From Sedimentibacter sp. SX930 (lineage in GTDB: Bacteria > Bacillota > Bacilli > Lactobacillales > Aerococcaceae): a stretch of DNA of 64,000 nucleotides. Under the pieces are notes generated by a model. The model ran no database searches. It worked only from the letters and a program-made list of their open reading frames with translations, and was not told the origin of the DNA. The translations under genes and the position numbers were made by a program. Location: positions 434,001-498,000 of the forward strand of contig MUZD01000001.1 in assembly GCA_002155105.1 (NCBI GenBank). The letters run 5' to 3'. This document shows positions 15,601 through 22,667 of this stretch, piece by piece; position 1 is the stretch's first letter; every line of letters begins with the position of its first letter.

Positions 15601-17602
15601 TGACGAGAATAGCCCATCCGGAGACCCGATTCAATCGGAACAAACAACTGACGCCGCCGGTAAAGTAACCTTCCCAGCTTTAGAAGATGGTACTTACTGG
15701 GTTGCTGAAACACAACCTCCTTCCGGTTATAACTGGCTCTCTGAACCAATCGGGCCATTTGTTGTAGCTGAAGGCGTCATCACAGGTCCAGAAGCGTATA
15801 CACCGGTGCAACTGGTGGATGATACGACTGGTGAAATCACAGGGAATTACGAAATTACAGTAGAAAACAGACCTTTGACCGAATTACCGCAGGCCGGCGG
15901 ATTCGGGATATTCCCCTTCATTGGCTTGGGAATCGGTTTGATGGCTTTAGGCATCTTTACAGAAAAAAGAAACAAAAAAAGAGGAAAAGTCGAGGAGGAA
16001 AAGAAAATGGGTAAAATGAGCAGATTCATCAGTCGAATTGTGTCATTTTTGATGGTGTTGACTGTGGTATTGCCAGTTATGGCAAGCGCTTCGGAACTTA
16101 ATTCAATAGCACCTGTGGGACCGCCAGAACCACCAGCAACTACGGCAGTCACCATCCATAAAATCGTCGGAGATGCTGGGATAACTGAGCAGAGTCACAA
16201 TGGAGGGGTGCTTACTCCAGCTGCTATTACAGCTCTATTAGGACACAACGCTGTGGAAAATAACCTAGGGGTTGAGTTCACAGTGTGGAGATTGAAAGAT
16301 ACGGCAGGTGTGAACCTGGCCGATGGATTGTCTGATGCTGAAAAAAACATCATTAAAGGAATGAACGACACTGATTTGGTAAATGCATTCACTGGCCCAG
16401 CTATCCCTGGCATTAGCCCAGCTAGCCCTGAAATAGTAGCAGCTGGAGCAATTACTAATTTCGGAACTGGCTACTATTTCGTACAAGAAACCAAAAAACC
16501 TGCTACCTTGGTGACACAAATAGGTGTGCCGTTCTTTATGGAATTGCCGGTATTGACTTCAAATCCTGACACTCCTGACTATCTTGACACTTATCTTCCA
16601 GAATTACACCTTTATCCAAAAAACGTAATTGAAAGTGACATGCCTGTCATCGACAAAGATGTCGAAGCTAAAGGTCAAGATGATGCAGGTTATGATGTTG
16701 GCTGGGATTTCGACTATCTGATTTATCCGAAAGTACCACTAGGAATTAAAGATTATACGGTTTTCAAAGTATCAGATTCTCTAGACTCTAAATTGACTTA
16801 TCTTGGTGGGGTTACAATCAGATACAATGATGGAGATCCATTTATTGAAGGTACAGATTATATCTTGGATGAAGCGGATCCGTTATTGCCGAACGGATTC
16901 AGTGTAACATTCACTGATGTCGGATTAGCAAAATTGGCAGTCGGAGTACCTACAGATAACACGGTAAACCTAAAGAACCTAGAAATCAAATTCCAAGCAG
17001 AAATCAATAACGAAGCTGTAATGGGAACTGATATCTATAACAACGCCACCTTGGATTATAACAATGGCTACATAACAACTACTCAGGTCGATGTGGATGA
17101 TGATAAACAGCCAGAAGTCCATACAGGCGGACGTCAATTCGTCAAAGTTGACAATGCAACCGGAAATCCTACCACGGCTTTGGCTACGGCAAAATTTGTA
17201 ATCGAAAATTCTGAAGGGAAATTTATGGTGAAGAACAGCATTACTGGTCACATTAGTTGGGTAGATAATCAAGGGGACGCAACTCAACTATCAGTTGACG
17301 GAACGACAGGTGCTTTCGAAATTAAAGGCCTAGCATACGGAGACTTGGGCGCAGCGGTCACTTATAAATTAGTAGAAGTCGTGACACCGACAGGCTATGT
17401 TACGATGAACCCAGTAGACTTCACTATTGATGCTACAACATACACTAATGCGACTGTCACGATAAGCCCAATGCTAATCCGCAACGTAAAACGTCCTATG
17501 ATTCCTCAAACCGGCGGAATGGGAACAGTATTGTTCACTGTCGCAGGTTTGGCAATGATGACTGTCGCTGTGGTTGCCTTGAAGAAAAAAGAAGAAGCCT
17601 AA
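12674..17602 (+). CDS. Fused LPXTG-type pilus adhesin and backbone pilin (1642 codons)
   Basis: One uninterrupted frame holds what are normally two proteins. Residues 1-1111: a signal peptide (cleavage near residue 37), an N-terminal region, six 8-residue EAAAQAEA-type repeats (186-233), an acidic linker, an Ig-like SDLDDYPPGG domain (about 291-375), a DUF11 domain (about 585-680), Cna-B-like domains (about 729-940), a SpaA-type domain (about 950-1065), then LPQAG (1071-1075), a hydrophobic span and a basic tail. Residue 1112 then starts a second signal peptide and a complete backbone pilin ending in IPQTG (1610-1614). GAGGAGG precedes codon 1112, so the second part can be made alone. The first half is probably the tip or ancillary adhesin. 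A recent loss of a stop or an indel in the A7 tract at 15974-15980 would explain the fusion. Confidence 0.8.
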   Translation: MRKKRFLLLDRIVFWLITLMTVMPSFLSAYTAIDVLAADIGTVQTSLTMDDGTASATGTVNGSGTAVDWVVTVTKFDSADERAPNLELEYSSGLGTPYNISTNVQQINRTDIGAVTVFRGYTYSTAAETLTMTFTTDITDPISETVSIKMLAGTVNEAESGTVEILSSGNTKTISLANPIAKAAAEAAAQAEAEAAAQAEAEAIAQAEAEAIAQAEAEAAAQAEAEAAAQASSETAPEVPETEVIEEAQVEPGREPAATPETTDLATEEVVQEADTLAPQEVTIAEEPWIKSDLDDYPPGGLVTLTGAGWTEDVEVNIIVDDISTDPQSWRLEETIAVNEDGTLEFSFNLPEWFVANYKVTATGVTTGTVAVTEFTDSKGSYKLTYSAYDPDYYSFKMPSDYPSLPTGRASNPMLGTNSTHTVTSLMPDNLALGQIVPFQVKIDVSGSVMPENGTINMTLVWDTITNNSEDFGYDPAYKVLAAFVDYGDPYIYDPGSNATVSGITNSPLSGTEIKETITVTGLDNGDKIIVEIWVVLKKSIALGTGSNFQTALDNAKTVAASPETISTGNQTIPMLQVGNFFSADADVSIIKTDSPDPLYPGETLTYNITVTNNSPTVVANGIVVTDTLDPNVTFVSASDGGTHNGGLVTWLPFALEPLATKTFTLTTTVNLNAPTAYAGTLPDNRGSNFVPTTLPLTPAPDLLNVVRILSMVTTDPYLTDNAWREPTNVIPLKAVTAYKVWSGGPTSDHVPVIMALYRHVGTGTPELVTGVTPTITPTTGTADMFTYTWTGLETYSPTLELYIYTVDEVNELGESISIPNYVKSFSTNPFTGFMTITNTYQSPDTDINAIKRWVNGPEDKPTVYFQLYRKAGETGTEETVGTPQLITDVNQTGTYDVPVPFGLQDGTNTAGVAYIYYVDEVDASGTRISIPGFTKTISEDGLTVTNTFKPSLVLTKVDIDGETPLIGAKFVIYSGDENSPSGDPIQSEQTTDAAGKVTFPALEDGTYWVAETQPPSGYNWLSEPIGPFVVAEGVITGPEAYTPVQLVDDTTGEITGNYEITVENRPLTELPQAGGFGIFPFIGLGIGLMALGIFTEKRNKKRGKVEEEKKMGKMSRFISRIVSFLMVLTVVLPVMASASELNSIAPVGPPEPPATTAVTIHKIVGDAGITEQSHNGGVLTPAAITALLGHNAVENNLGVEFTVWRLKDTAGVNLADGLSDAEKNIIKGMNDTDLVNAFTGPAIPGISPASPEIVAAGAITNFGTGYYFVQETKKPATLVTQIGVPFFMELPVLTSNPDTPDYLDTYLPELHLYPKNVIESDMPVIDKDVEAKGQDDAGYDVGWDFDYLIYPKVPLGIKDYTVFKVSDSLDSKLTYLGGVTIRYNDGDPFIEGTDYILDEADPLLPNGFSVTFTDVGLAKLAVGVPTDNTVNLKNLEIKFQAEINNEAVMGTDIYNNATLDYNNGYITTTQVDVDDDKQPEVHTGGRQFVKVDNATGNPTTALATAKFVIENSEGKFMVKNSITGHISWVDNQGDATQLSVDGTTGAFEIKGLAYGDLGAAVTYKLVEVVTPTGYVTMNPVDFTIDATTYTNATVTISPMLIRNVKRPMIPQTGGMGTVLFTVAGLAMMTVAVVALKKKEEA
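13229..13372 (+). repeat. 24-bp tandem repeat, six copies, inside the adhesin
   Basis: Six consecutive 24-bp units encode EAAAQAEA or EAIAQAEA; the last one degenerates to EAAAQASS. They form residues 186-233, a likely helical Ala/Glu/Gln stalk. Near-identity at DNA level suggests recent copy-number change. Confidence 0.9.
16007..17602 (+). CDS. Backbone pilin, internal in-frame start (531 aa)
   Basis: AGGAGG (15993-15998) lies 8 nt before ATG 16007, inside the larger frame. The product has its own signal peptide (MGKMSRFISRIVSFLMVLTV, then ASASE), a pilin motif LYPKN whose Lys205 should be the sortase cross-link nucleophile, E-box-like segments YYFVQETKKP (Glu161) and YKLVEVVTP (Glu457) for isopeptide bonds, and the sorting signal IPQTG (499-503) with a hydrophobic span and KKKEEA tail. 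These are the parts of a class C sortase-assembled pilus shaft. The downstream sortases fit. Whether it is made alone, only as part of the fusion, or both cannot be told from sequence. Confidence 0.8.
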   Translation: MGKMSRFISRIVSFLMVLTVVLPVMASASELNSIAPVGPPEPPATTAVTIHKIVGDAGITEQSHNGGVLTPAAITALLGHNAVENNLGVEFTVWRLKDTAGVNLADGLSDAEKNIIKGMNDTDLVNAFTGPAIPGISPASPEIVAAGAITNFGTGYYFVQETKKPATLVTQIGVPFFMELPVLTSNPDTPDYLDTYLPELHLYPKNVIESDMPVIDKDVEAKGQDDAGYDVGWDFDYLIYPKVPLGIKDYTVFKVSDSLDSKLTYLGGVTIRYNDGDPFIEGTDYILDEADPLLPNGFSVTFTDVGLAKLAVGVPTDNTVNLKNLEIKFQAEINNEAVMGTDIYNNATLDYNNGYITTTQVDVDDDKQPEVHTGGRQFVKVDNATGNPTTALATAKFVIENSEGKFMVKNSITGHISWVDNQGDATQLSVDGTTGAFEIKGLAYGDLGAAVTYKLVEVVTPTGYVTMNPVDFTIDATTYTNATVTISPMLIRNVKRPMIPQTGGMGTVLFTVAGLAMMTVAVVALKKKEEA

Positions 17603-17618
17603 CCGAATAGAATGATCC

Positions 17619-17655
17619 GGAAATGGGCGAGAGTAATCTCGCCTATTTCCATTTT
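17619..17655 (+). terminator. Hairpin terminator after the pilin
   Basis: GGAAAT-GGGCGAGA pairs with TCTCGCC-ATTTCC over a GTAA loop. The T run is weak (ATTTTAT), so readthrough into the sortases is possible. Confidence 0.65.
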
Positions 17656-17678
17656 ATGGTATATAAAACACTATCAAA

Positions 17679-17720
17679 AAGAAAGCGATCGGGATCTAGA
17701 TGGTTCGAATGCGCTTTCTT
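17679..17720. repeat. Inverted repeat overlapping the sortase promoter
   Basis: AAGAAAGCG and CGCTTTCTT form a perfect 9-bp inverted repeat that encloses the likely -35 region of the sortase promoter. Candidate operator. Confidence 0.4.
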
Positions 17721-17732
17721 GTATGGTATAAT
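17704..17732 (+). promoter_or_regulatory. Promoter of the sortase genes
   Basis: TATAAT at 17727-17732 with an upstream TGG (extended -10). The -35 TTCGAA at 17704-17709 is weak, at 17-bp spacing. Confidence 0.55.
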
Positions 17733-17825
17733 GCTATTATAAAAATAACTCAAATTGCACATTTAATCTTAAATTTGACCTAATTCATCAGTGATACATA
17801 CATCATAAAGACAGGTGGGATTTCG

Positions 17826-18707
17826 ATGGAAGAGAAGAAGCAGCCAGTAAAAAAGAAAAAGGGCGGACTCTGGAAAGTGCTCATCCTGGTGATGGTGTTC
17901 ACCGTAGGGCTGGGCATCTTCGCCTATCCTATCGTCAGCAATTACCTCTATGAACGGGCGGCTGATAGTGTCAATAATGACTTTGATAGTTCGGTAGCTA
18001 AAATAACAGACTCGGAAGTGGATGAGCGGCTTAAGTTGGCGGAAGCCTACAATGCCCTCCTATCGGGGGATTCGGATTCGGCCGCACTGGCGGACCCATA
18101 TACGCAAGAGCAGATGGATGCCGGGTTGCAGGAATATGCACGAATGCTCGAAGTCGGTGAGCAGATCGGCCATGTCGTCATCCCGAAACTCGCCTTGGAT
18201 GTACCGATTTACGCCGGAACTTCCGAAGCTGTATTGCAGAAAGGCATTGGGCATATGGAAGGGACATCGCTCCCAATCGGTGGTAACAATACACACGCAG
18301 TCCTGACGGGACACAGAGGATTGCCTGAAGCCGAGTTGTTCACTGAATTGGATGAACTCGAGATTGGGGATAAATTCTACATCAAATACATCGGCGGTAC
18401 GCTGGCTTATCAAGTCGATCAGATAAAAGTTGTTGAACCCACAGATTTGAGCGAACTGAGTGTCGTCCAAGGACATGACTATCTCACCTTGTTGACATGT
18501 ACCCCATATATGGTGAATTCCCACCGACTGCTTGTGAGGGCGCATCGCATTGAATACGTGGAAGCAGTTGAAGAAAATGAAATCAAGGAAAGTCAAACGA
18601 ATTACCTGTACCGTAATCTGTTCTATGCGACATTGGCTGTTTTGATCATTGTATTGCTATGGTTGTTGCTGCATTATTTGCAGAACAGGAAGAAACGGAA
18701 AAGATAA
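17826..18707 (+). CDS. Class C (pilus) sortase 1
   Basis: 293 residues: an N-terminal membrane segment, a catalytic domain and a C-terminal membrane anchor (LFYATLAVLIIVLLWLLLHY). The catalytic triad is His163 (TGHRGL), Cys225 (TLLTCTPY) and Arg234 (SHRLLVR). A DPYTQ segment near residue 95 matches the mobile lid of pilus sortases. It should cleave LPXTG-like signals and join pilin subunits through the pilin-motif lysine on the outer face of the membrane. AGGTGGG precedes the start. The next sortase, 65 bp downstream, is a close paralogue, so a tandem duplication is likely. Confidence 0.92.
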   Translation: MEEKKQPVKKKKGGLWKVLILVMVFTVGLGIFAYPIVSNYLYERAADSVNNDFDSSVAKITDSEVDERLKLAEAYNALLSGDSDSAALADPYTQEQMDAGLQEYARMLEVGEQIGHVVIPKLALDVPIYAGTSEAVLQKGIGHMEGTSLPIGGNNTHAVLTGHRGLPEAELFTELDELEIGDKFYIKYIGGTLAYQVDQIKVVEPTDLSELSVVQGHDYLTLLTCTPYMVNSHRLLVRAHRIEYVEAVEENEIKESQTNYLYRNLFYATLAVLIIVLLWLLLHYLQNRKKRKR

Positions 18708-18772
18708 GATTTGTCGGGTTAAAGATTGTTTCCTTGGCACTGCATTACATTTGCTGATAAGGATGGTGAAGT

Positions 18773-19612
18773 ATGAAAAAAAGACCGATGAGATTCAGAC
18801 CAGGAATATTGATTTTTCTGTTGGGTTTGGGGATTTTTGCTTATCCAGCCATCAGCAATTACATATATCAGAAAACTGCGGATACGGTCAACAACGACTT
18901 TGATGCAACTGTCGCCCAAATCGATGATTCGACCATTCAAGAAAACCTGAATTTAGCTTATGCATATAATGTCTTTCTATCGGAAACCACCGGGAACATC
19001 ACTCTGGAAGACCCTTACACCCAAGAAGAAAAAGAAGCCGGGTTGGCCGAATACGCACGAATGCTGGAGGTTAATGAGCAGATGGGGCATGTGCAGATTC
19101 CCAAAATCGGCTTGGATGCTCCGATCTATGCGGGAACTTCAGAAACGGTACTACAAAAGGGAATCGGTCATATGGAGGGGACCTCGCTTCCGGTAGGTGG
19201 TGAAAGTACTCATGCTGTCATAACCGGTCACAGAGGATTGCCCTCTGCTGAGTTGTTCACGGAATTGGATGAATTGGAAATAGGCGACAAATTCTATGTC
19301 GAATACATCGGCGGTACATTGGCCTACGAAGTCGATCAGATCAAAGTTGTCGAACCGACCGATTTCAGTCAGATCACAATCGAAGAGGGGCAGGATTATC
19401 TGACATTATTGACCTGCACCCCATACATGGTCAATTCGCATCGTTTGCTGGTCCGTGGGTATCGGATTGAATATGTGGAAGCCCTCCAGGAGAAAGAAAT
19501 CCGCGAGAACCAACTCGGCGGAAACTACCAGGAATTATTCTTCATTGCAGCAGCAGTGCTTGTAGTTGTTTTGTCCTTGGTCGGAGTAAAATTGTATTTA
19601 TCTAAGAAGTAA
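18773..19612 (+). CDS. Class C (pilus) sortase 2
   Basis: 279 residues, with the same plan as its upstream neighbour: N-terminal membrane segment (ILIFLLGLGIFAYPAISNYI), DPYTQ lid, His153 in ITGHRGL, Cys215 in TLLTCTPY, then SHRLLVRGYR, and a C-terminal membrane segment. Long blocks are identical between the two (for example GTSETVLQKGIGHMEG against GTSEAVLQKGIGHMEG). Two such enzymes often divide the work of building the shaft and attaching ancillary pilins; which does which is unknown here. AAGGATGGTGAAGT precedes the ATG. Confidence 0.92.
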   Translation: MKKRPMRFRPGILIFLLGLGIFAYPAISNYIYQKTADTVNNDFDATVAQIDDSTIQENLNLAYAYNVFLSETTGNITLEDPYTQEEKEAGLAEYARMLEVNEQMGHVQIPKIGLDAPIYAGTSETVLQKGIGHMEGTSLPVGGESTHAVITGHRGLPSAELFTELDELEIGDKFYVEYIGGTLAYEVDQIKVVEPTDFSQITIEEGQDYLTLLTCTPYMVNSHRLLVRGYRIEYVEALQEKEIRENQLGGNYQELFFIAAAVLVVVLSLVGVKLYLSKK

Positions 19613-19656
19613 GAGCCATCGTCGGAAACGGAATAAGCGGGGAAGGGGCATAAGAA

Positions 19657-20754
19657 ATGCGCAGAGAAAAAACAAAAGGAAATACTCGCTACATTTTGCT
19701 TTTTCTGGTGGGTATGATGGTGTTTCTGTATCCGCTCTTCTCGAATCTTTATTATGATTACTATGTGTTGGACTTGCAACGCGACGAGGAGCTGGCTTTT
19801 GCTAATTTGGAATTGGACGAAGATGCCACCCTCGATGACGCCGATTTGGTTACAATCGCAACGGATCCGGAAATGACGCCTTTGTTGGATAAGAATCAGG
19901 ATTACCTTTCGACATACAATGAATCTCTCTGGAATCAGTCCCTCTCCACAGTCGATCCTTTCGGTGAAGGTGAAATCACAGAGGATACGGTTCCGAAAGT
20001 CAGCGCTGATTACAGTTCGATTTTTGCATATATAGATATCCCTAAAATTAATCAGACACTTCCTATTTATCTGGGGGCGACAGATGAGCATCTTGCGGTC
20101 GGGGCAGCTGTGATTCAAGGGACGAGCTTGCCAATCGGGGGAAATAATACGAACTCCGTCATTTCCGGGCATACTGGGTTGGTTCAGAAGTTCTTCACGG
20201 ATTTGCCGGAATTGGCTATCGGGGACACAATCACCATCACGAATCGGTGGGAAACACTCCATTATCGGGTCACCGGCAACATTCTGATTTGGCCAGATCA
20301 AAGTGAATATCTTGCGGTAATTCCGGAAAAAGATATGATCACGCTGCTGACCTGTTATGATGGTACCACCGCAAATGATCGTTTTTTGATATTCGCGGAA
20401 AGATGGTATCCGGAAGGCACCGTGCAGACTGCCGGAGAACAAATGGAACAAGCATCACCGGAATCTGACGATTCGGAAACGCAAATCGCTGCTGCCGATG
20501 AAACTATCAATCCTTCAGAATCCAATTCAGGAACAATTGATGATCCGACAAGTACGGAAACCGTGACGGGTGCCGAACCTATTACAGAAACAAATAGCGG
20601 CACAAGCCCGGACACCGCCCCAAGTTACATCACAACAGCGGAAGTTCAAGTCAAACCTTGGTATATGAAACTCGAAACTTACACGATTTCTGTTGCGGCA
20701 TTGTTAGTGATAGTGCTGATACTGAATGTACGAAAGCGATTCAAAGAAAAATAA
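19657..20754 (+). CDS. Third, divergent sortase with acidic C-terminal linker
   Basis: 365 residues. An N-terminal membrane segment is followed by a sortase fold with a DPFGE lid-like segment (about 106), His172 in ISGHTGL and Cys233 in TLLTCYDG, with Arg in NDRFLIF. It differs from the two class C enzymes: no HRGLP or TPYMVNSHR motif. After the catalytic domain an acidic Ser/Thr-rich stretch of about 80 residues leads to a C-terminal membrane segment and KRFKEK. It may be a housekeeping-like or base-attaching pilus sortase; the class is uncertain. GGGGAAGGGG precedes the start. The sorting-signal microprotein follows 35 bp downstream. Confidence 0.88.
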   Translation: MRREKTKGNTRYILLFLVGMMVFLYPLFSNLYYDYYVLDLQRDEELAFANLELDEDATLDDADLVTIATDPEMTPLLDKNQDYLSTYNESLWNQSLSTVDPFGEGEITEDTVPKVSADYSSIFAYIDIPKINQTLPIYLGATDEHLAVGAAVIQGTSLPIGGNNTNSVISGHTGLVQKFFTDLPELAIGDTITITNRWETLHYRVTGNILIWPDQSEYLAVIPEKDMITLLTCYDGTTANDRFLIFAERWYPEGTVQTAGEQMEQASPESDDSETQIAAADETINPSESNSGTIDDPTSTETVTGAEPITETNSGTSPDTAPSYITTAEVQVKPWYMKLETYTISVAALLVIVLILNVRKRFKEK

Positions 20755-20789
20755 AAGCCTGACCAACAAGAAAGATGGAGGAGAAGGAT

Positions 20790-20900
20790 ATGGAATTAGT
20801 CATGCCTGACACAGGCGGTATCGGCACAACCTTATTTTTAGTGGTAGGACTGGGTATGATGATGGCTGCGTTATTTCTGCTACGTAAAAGTAAAAAATAA
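20790..20900 (+). CDS. 36-residue stand-alone cell-wall sorting signal
   Basis: The ORF starts MELVMPDTGGIG, continues with a hydrophobic span of about 19 residues and ends LLRKSKK-stop. A strong GGAGGAGAAGGAT lies directly before the ATG. MPDTGG is a sortase-type pentapeptide, so the whole protein is a sorting signal without a signal peptide or passenger. It resembles the tail of the backbone pilin (IPQTGGMGTVLF...). It might be a membrane peptide that binds or occupies the sortases, or the remnant of a lost pilin gene that kept a start site. Too short for routine gene calling. No function is established. Confidence 0.65.
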   Translation: MELVMPDTGGIGTTLFLVVGLGMMMAALFLLRKSKK

Positions 20901-20931
20901 TCTTTTCTTGAGTACAAAGACGACTGAAGAA

Positions 20932-20985
20932 GGCTAGCAGGTGCAATCCGATAAGGAAGCATCGGCTAGCCTCTCTTTTGTTTTC
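20932..20985 (+). terminator. Terminator of the pilus/sortase cluster
   Basis: GGCTAG pairs with CTAGCC outside and CCGAT (20948-20952) with ATCGG (20961-20965) inside, followed by CTCTTTTGTTTT. Confidence 0.75.
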
Positions 20986-20989
20986 AAGG

Positions 20990-21048
20990 TTATCGTTATC
21001 CTTTGTGAAACCATCTGATTGATGTTAAGATGGTGGTGAAAACGATAA
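20990..21048. repeat. Nested inverted repeat before the TPR gene
   Basis: TTATCGTT (20990-20997) matches AACGATAA (21041-21048), enclosing ACCATCT (21010-21016) and AGATGGT (21028-21034). It could fold as a long interrupted hairpin in the leader or serve as a double operator. No T run follows, so it is not a standard terminator. Confidence 0.5.
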
Positions 21049-21079
21049 CAATTTCTTTGTGAAGCAAGGGGGATGCGTT

Positions 21080-21739
21080 ATGGATAAGGAAGTTCATCAA
21101 CTGATCGAAATCGCTGAAATTGCGATGCAGGCGAACGACTATACTCATGCTGAGAAAAAATACATCGATGCTTTATATTTGCTGGATGACCCGAAATCGG
21201 AAGAATACCAAAGAGTCGTAAACTTGCTGGCGAAGTGCTATGCCGCGCAGAAAAATTTTGCTGGAGCCAAAGAATGTCTCGAGGAACTGTTGTTTTACGC
21301 AAAAAAAAACAAAGACCTGGAGAAGGAAGCCGAGTATCTGCATGCCTTGGCGGTGAATACCCGCAACATGGAAGAATACGATTTGGCATCTCTGATGTGT
21401 GAGGAAGAAATCACTTTCCGGCTGACACATTTCCCTGATGATTATTGCGGATTAGCGCGAAGCTATCATGAAGCGGCCACGCTGTCATTGCTGCAACGGA
21501 ATCCAATGAAGGGAAAAATTAATCTGGACAAGGCAAAACAATATGCCGATAAGTCGGGAGATGAAGAATGCCAAGCCGGCATCATGCGCGGCCTCGGCGA
21601 TTATCACTTCACCCTCAATGAATTGCAAAGCGCCCGGGATTCCTATCTGGAAAGCCATGCCTTATACATGAGAAATAGAAATGAAGAAGCGGCAGATGAA
21701 CTGCTGACAAGGCTGAAGCGCGTTGAGGACGTACGGTGA
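21080..21739 (+). CDS. Tetratricopeptide-repeat protein
   Basis: 219 residues of helix pairs with TPR-like spacing (AMQANDYTHAEKKYIDALYLL, ARSYHEAATLSLLQRN, LGDYHFTLNELQSARDSYLESHALY). No signal peptide or catalytic motif is visible, so it is probably a cytoplasmic protein-protein interaction scaffold. The ATG at 21080 has AAGGGGGATGC in front; a GTG at 21059 is upstream of that site and was not used. It is preceded by a nested inverted repeat that may control it. No specific partner can be named. Confidence 0.7.
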   Translation: MDKEVHQLIEIAEIAMQANDYTHAEKKYIDALYLLDDPKSEEYQRVVNLLAKCYAAQKNFAGAKECLEELLFYAKKNKDLEKEAEYLHALAVNTRNMEEYDLASLMCEEEITFRLTHFPDDYCGLARSYHEAATLSLLQRNPMKGKINLDKAKQYADKSGDEECQAGIMRGLGDYHFTLNELQSARDSYLESHALYMRNRNEEAADELLTRLKRVEDVR

Positions 21740-21784
21740 GAACCAAACCATGCCAATTTGGACCGTTCCGATCCCTACTTAAAC

Positions 21785-21811
21785 GAAAAAAGCAACCTGT
21801 TCCCAGGTTGC
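21785..21811. terminator. Terminator between the convergent TPR and HAD genes
   Basis: GCAACCT pairs with AGGTTGC, with T runs on both sides (T6 on the minus strand). It mainly serves the minus-strand HAD gene. Confidence 0.8.
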
Positions 21812-21820
21812 CTGCATTTT

Positions 21821-22444
21821 TTATAAAATCGATAAGATATCCGAAGGTGTCTTGAAGATGTGATCGGCATCGAATCCTTCTGACGTATGCGATCCCCATT
21901 CAGCCAAGCCGAAAGCGACTTCGGCATTGCGTGCGCATTGGTTGTCGTAAATGGAATCCCCGATGTAGATGGCTTCATTTTCGGAAACGCCTAATCTGCG
22001 CAAACATTCCGTCAAAGGTTGTCCGGAAGGCTTGTGTTCTTCTGTATCGCTGGATGTGATGATGACGTCAAAATAGTCATCCAAACCGTATGGTGTGATG
22101 TTCAGCTCGTAACTCTCTTTTGTCTTGGAGGTGACAATACCCAGCAGATGATTGTTTTCCTTCAAATAACGCAGTGTATCTTCCATTCCGGCAAAGATAC
22201 TCACGCTGTCCGCATAAGTTTTCGATTGTGCACTCCACTTCGGATGCAGCTCGGCAGCCTCTGCAGGTGTGAAGCCCAAAGACTGCAAGCCCTCCATGCC
22301 CGGTATGCCGAAAATTGTACGCATGTCTTCCGGGGTTGCAGGTCGGCCGGCATGTTCCTGAAGGACATCATCCAGACCTCTGAAGATGGAATCTTCGGTA
22401 TCCACAATTGTACCGTCAACGTCAAAAATAAATGTATGAATCAT
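21821..22444 (-). CDS. HAD-family phosphatase (phosphoglycolate/pyrophosphatase-like)
   Basis: 207 residues. Motif I is FIFDVDGTIVDTED at the N terminus, motif II GIVTSKTKESYE (about 107) and the later motifs GQPLTECLRRLG and AIYIGDSIYDNQCAR (about 165). This is a subfamily IA HAD with an alpha-helical cap, close to Gph/PpaX-like enzymes; the substrate is not readable. The frame extends 28 codons further upstream, but MIHTFIFD is preceded by AAGGGAGCTGG and gives the normal start. Monocistronic. Confidence 0.85.
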   Translation of the reverse strand: MIHTFIFDVDGTIVDTEDSIFRGLDDVLQEHAGRPATPEDMRTIFGIPGMEGLQSLGFTPAEAAELHPKWSAQSKTYADSVSIFAGMEDTLRYLKENNHLLGIVTSKTKESYELNITPYGLDDYFDVIITSSDTEEHKPSGQPLTECLRRLGVSENEAIYIGDSIYDNQCARNAEVAFGLAEWGSHTSEGFDADHIFKTPSDILSIL

Positions 22445-22558
22445 ATAACCAGCTCCCTTGAAATAGTCCAAATCATTATAGCACAGCATGGAACAGTAAT
22501 AAAACAACCCCGAATGATGCAATCGCATTAAAAAAAGGTTACAATGTCCCGTGTTCGT

Positions 22559-22587
22559 TTGGCAATAGCGTTCATTGGTTATATACT
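22559..22587 (+). promoter_or_regulatory. Promoter of the HTH-PfkB gene
   Basis: TTGGCA (22559-22564), 17 bp, TATACT (22582-22587). Confidence 0.7.
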
Positions 22588-22606
22588 ATACCTTTAGGAG
22601 CATGCA

Positions 22607-22654
22607 ATGTTGCTAGAAGAATTAGGTCGGCGTTGCCGAGTTTTTATAGAGTAA
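22607..22654 (+). CDS. 15-residue upstream ORF (MLLEELGRRCRVFIE)
   Basis: AGGAG (22596-22600) precedes an ATG that opens a 15-codon ORF. Its TAA overlaps the AAGGGGA ribosome binding site of the HTH-PfkB gene. The small hairpin TCGGC-GTT-GCCGA with five Ts lies inside it. Possible leader peptide or translational coupler; it may also be chance. Confidence 0.35.
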   Translation: MLLEELGRRCRVFIE

Positions 22655-22667
22655 GGGGAATTGAAAC

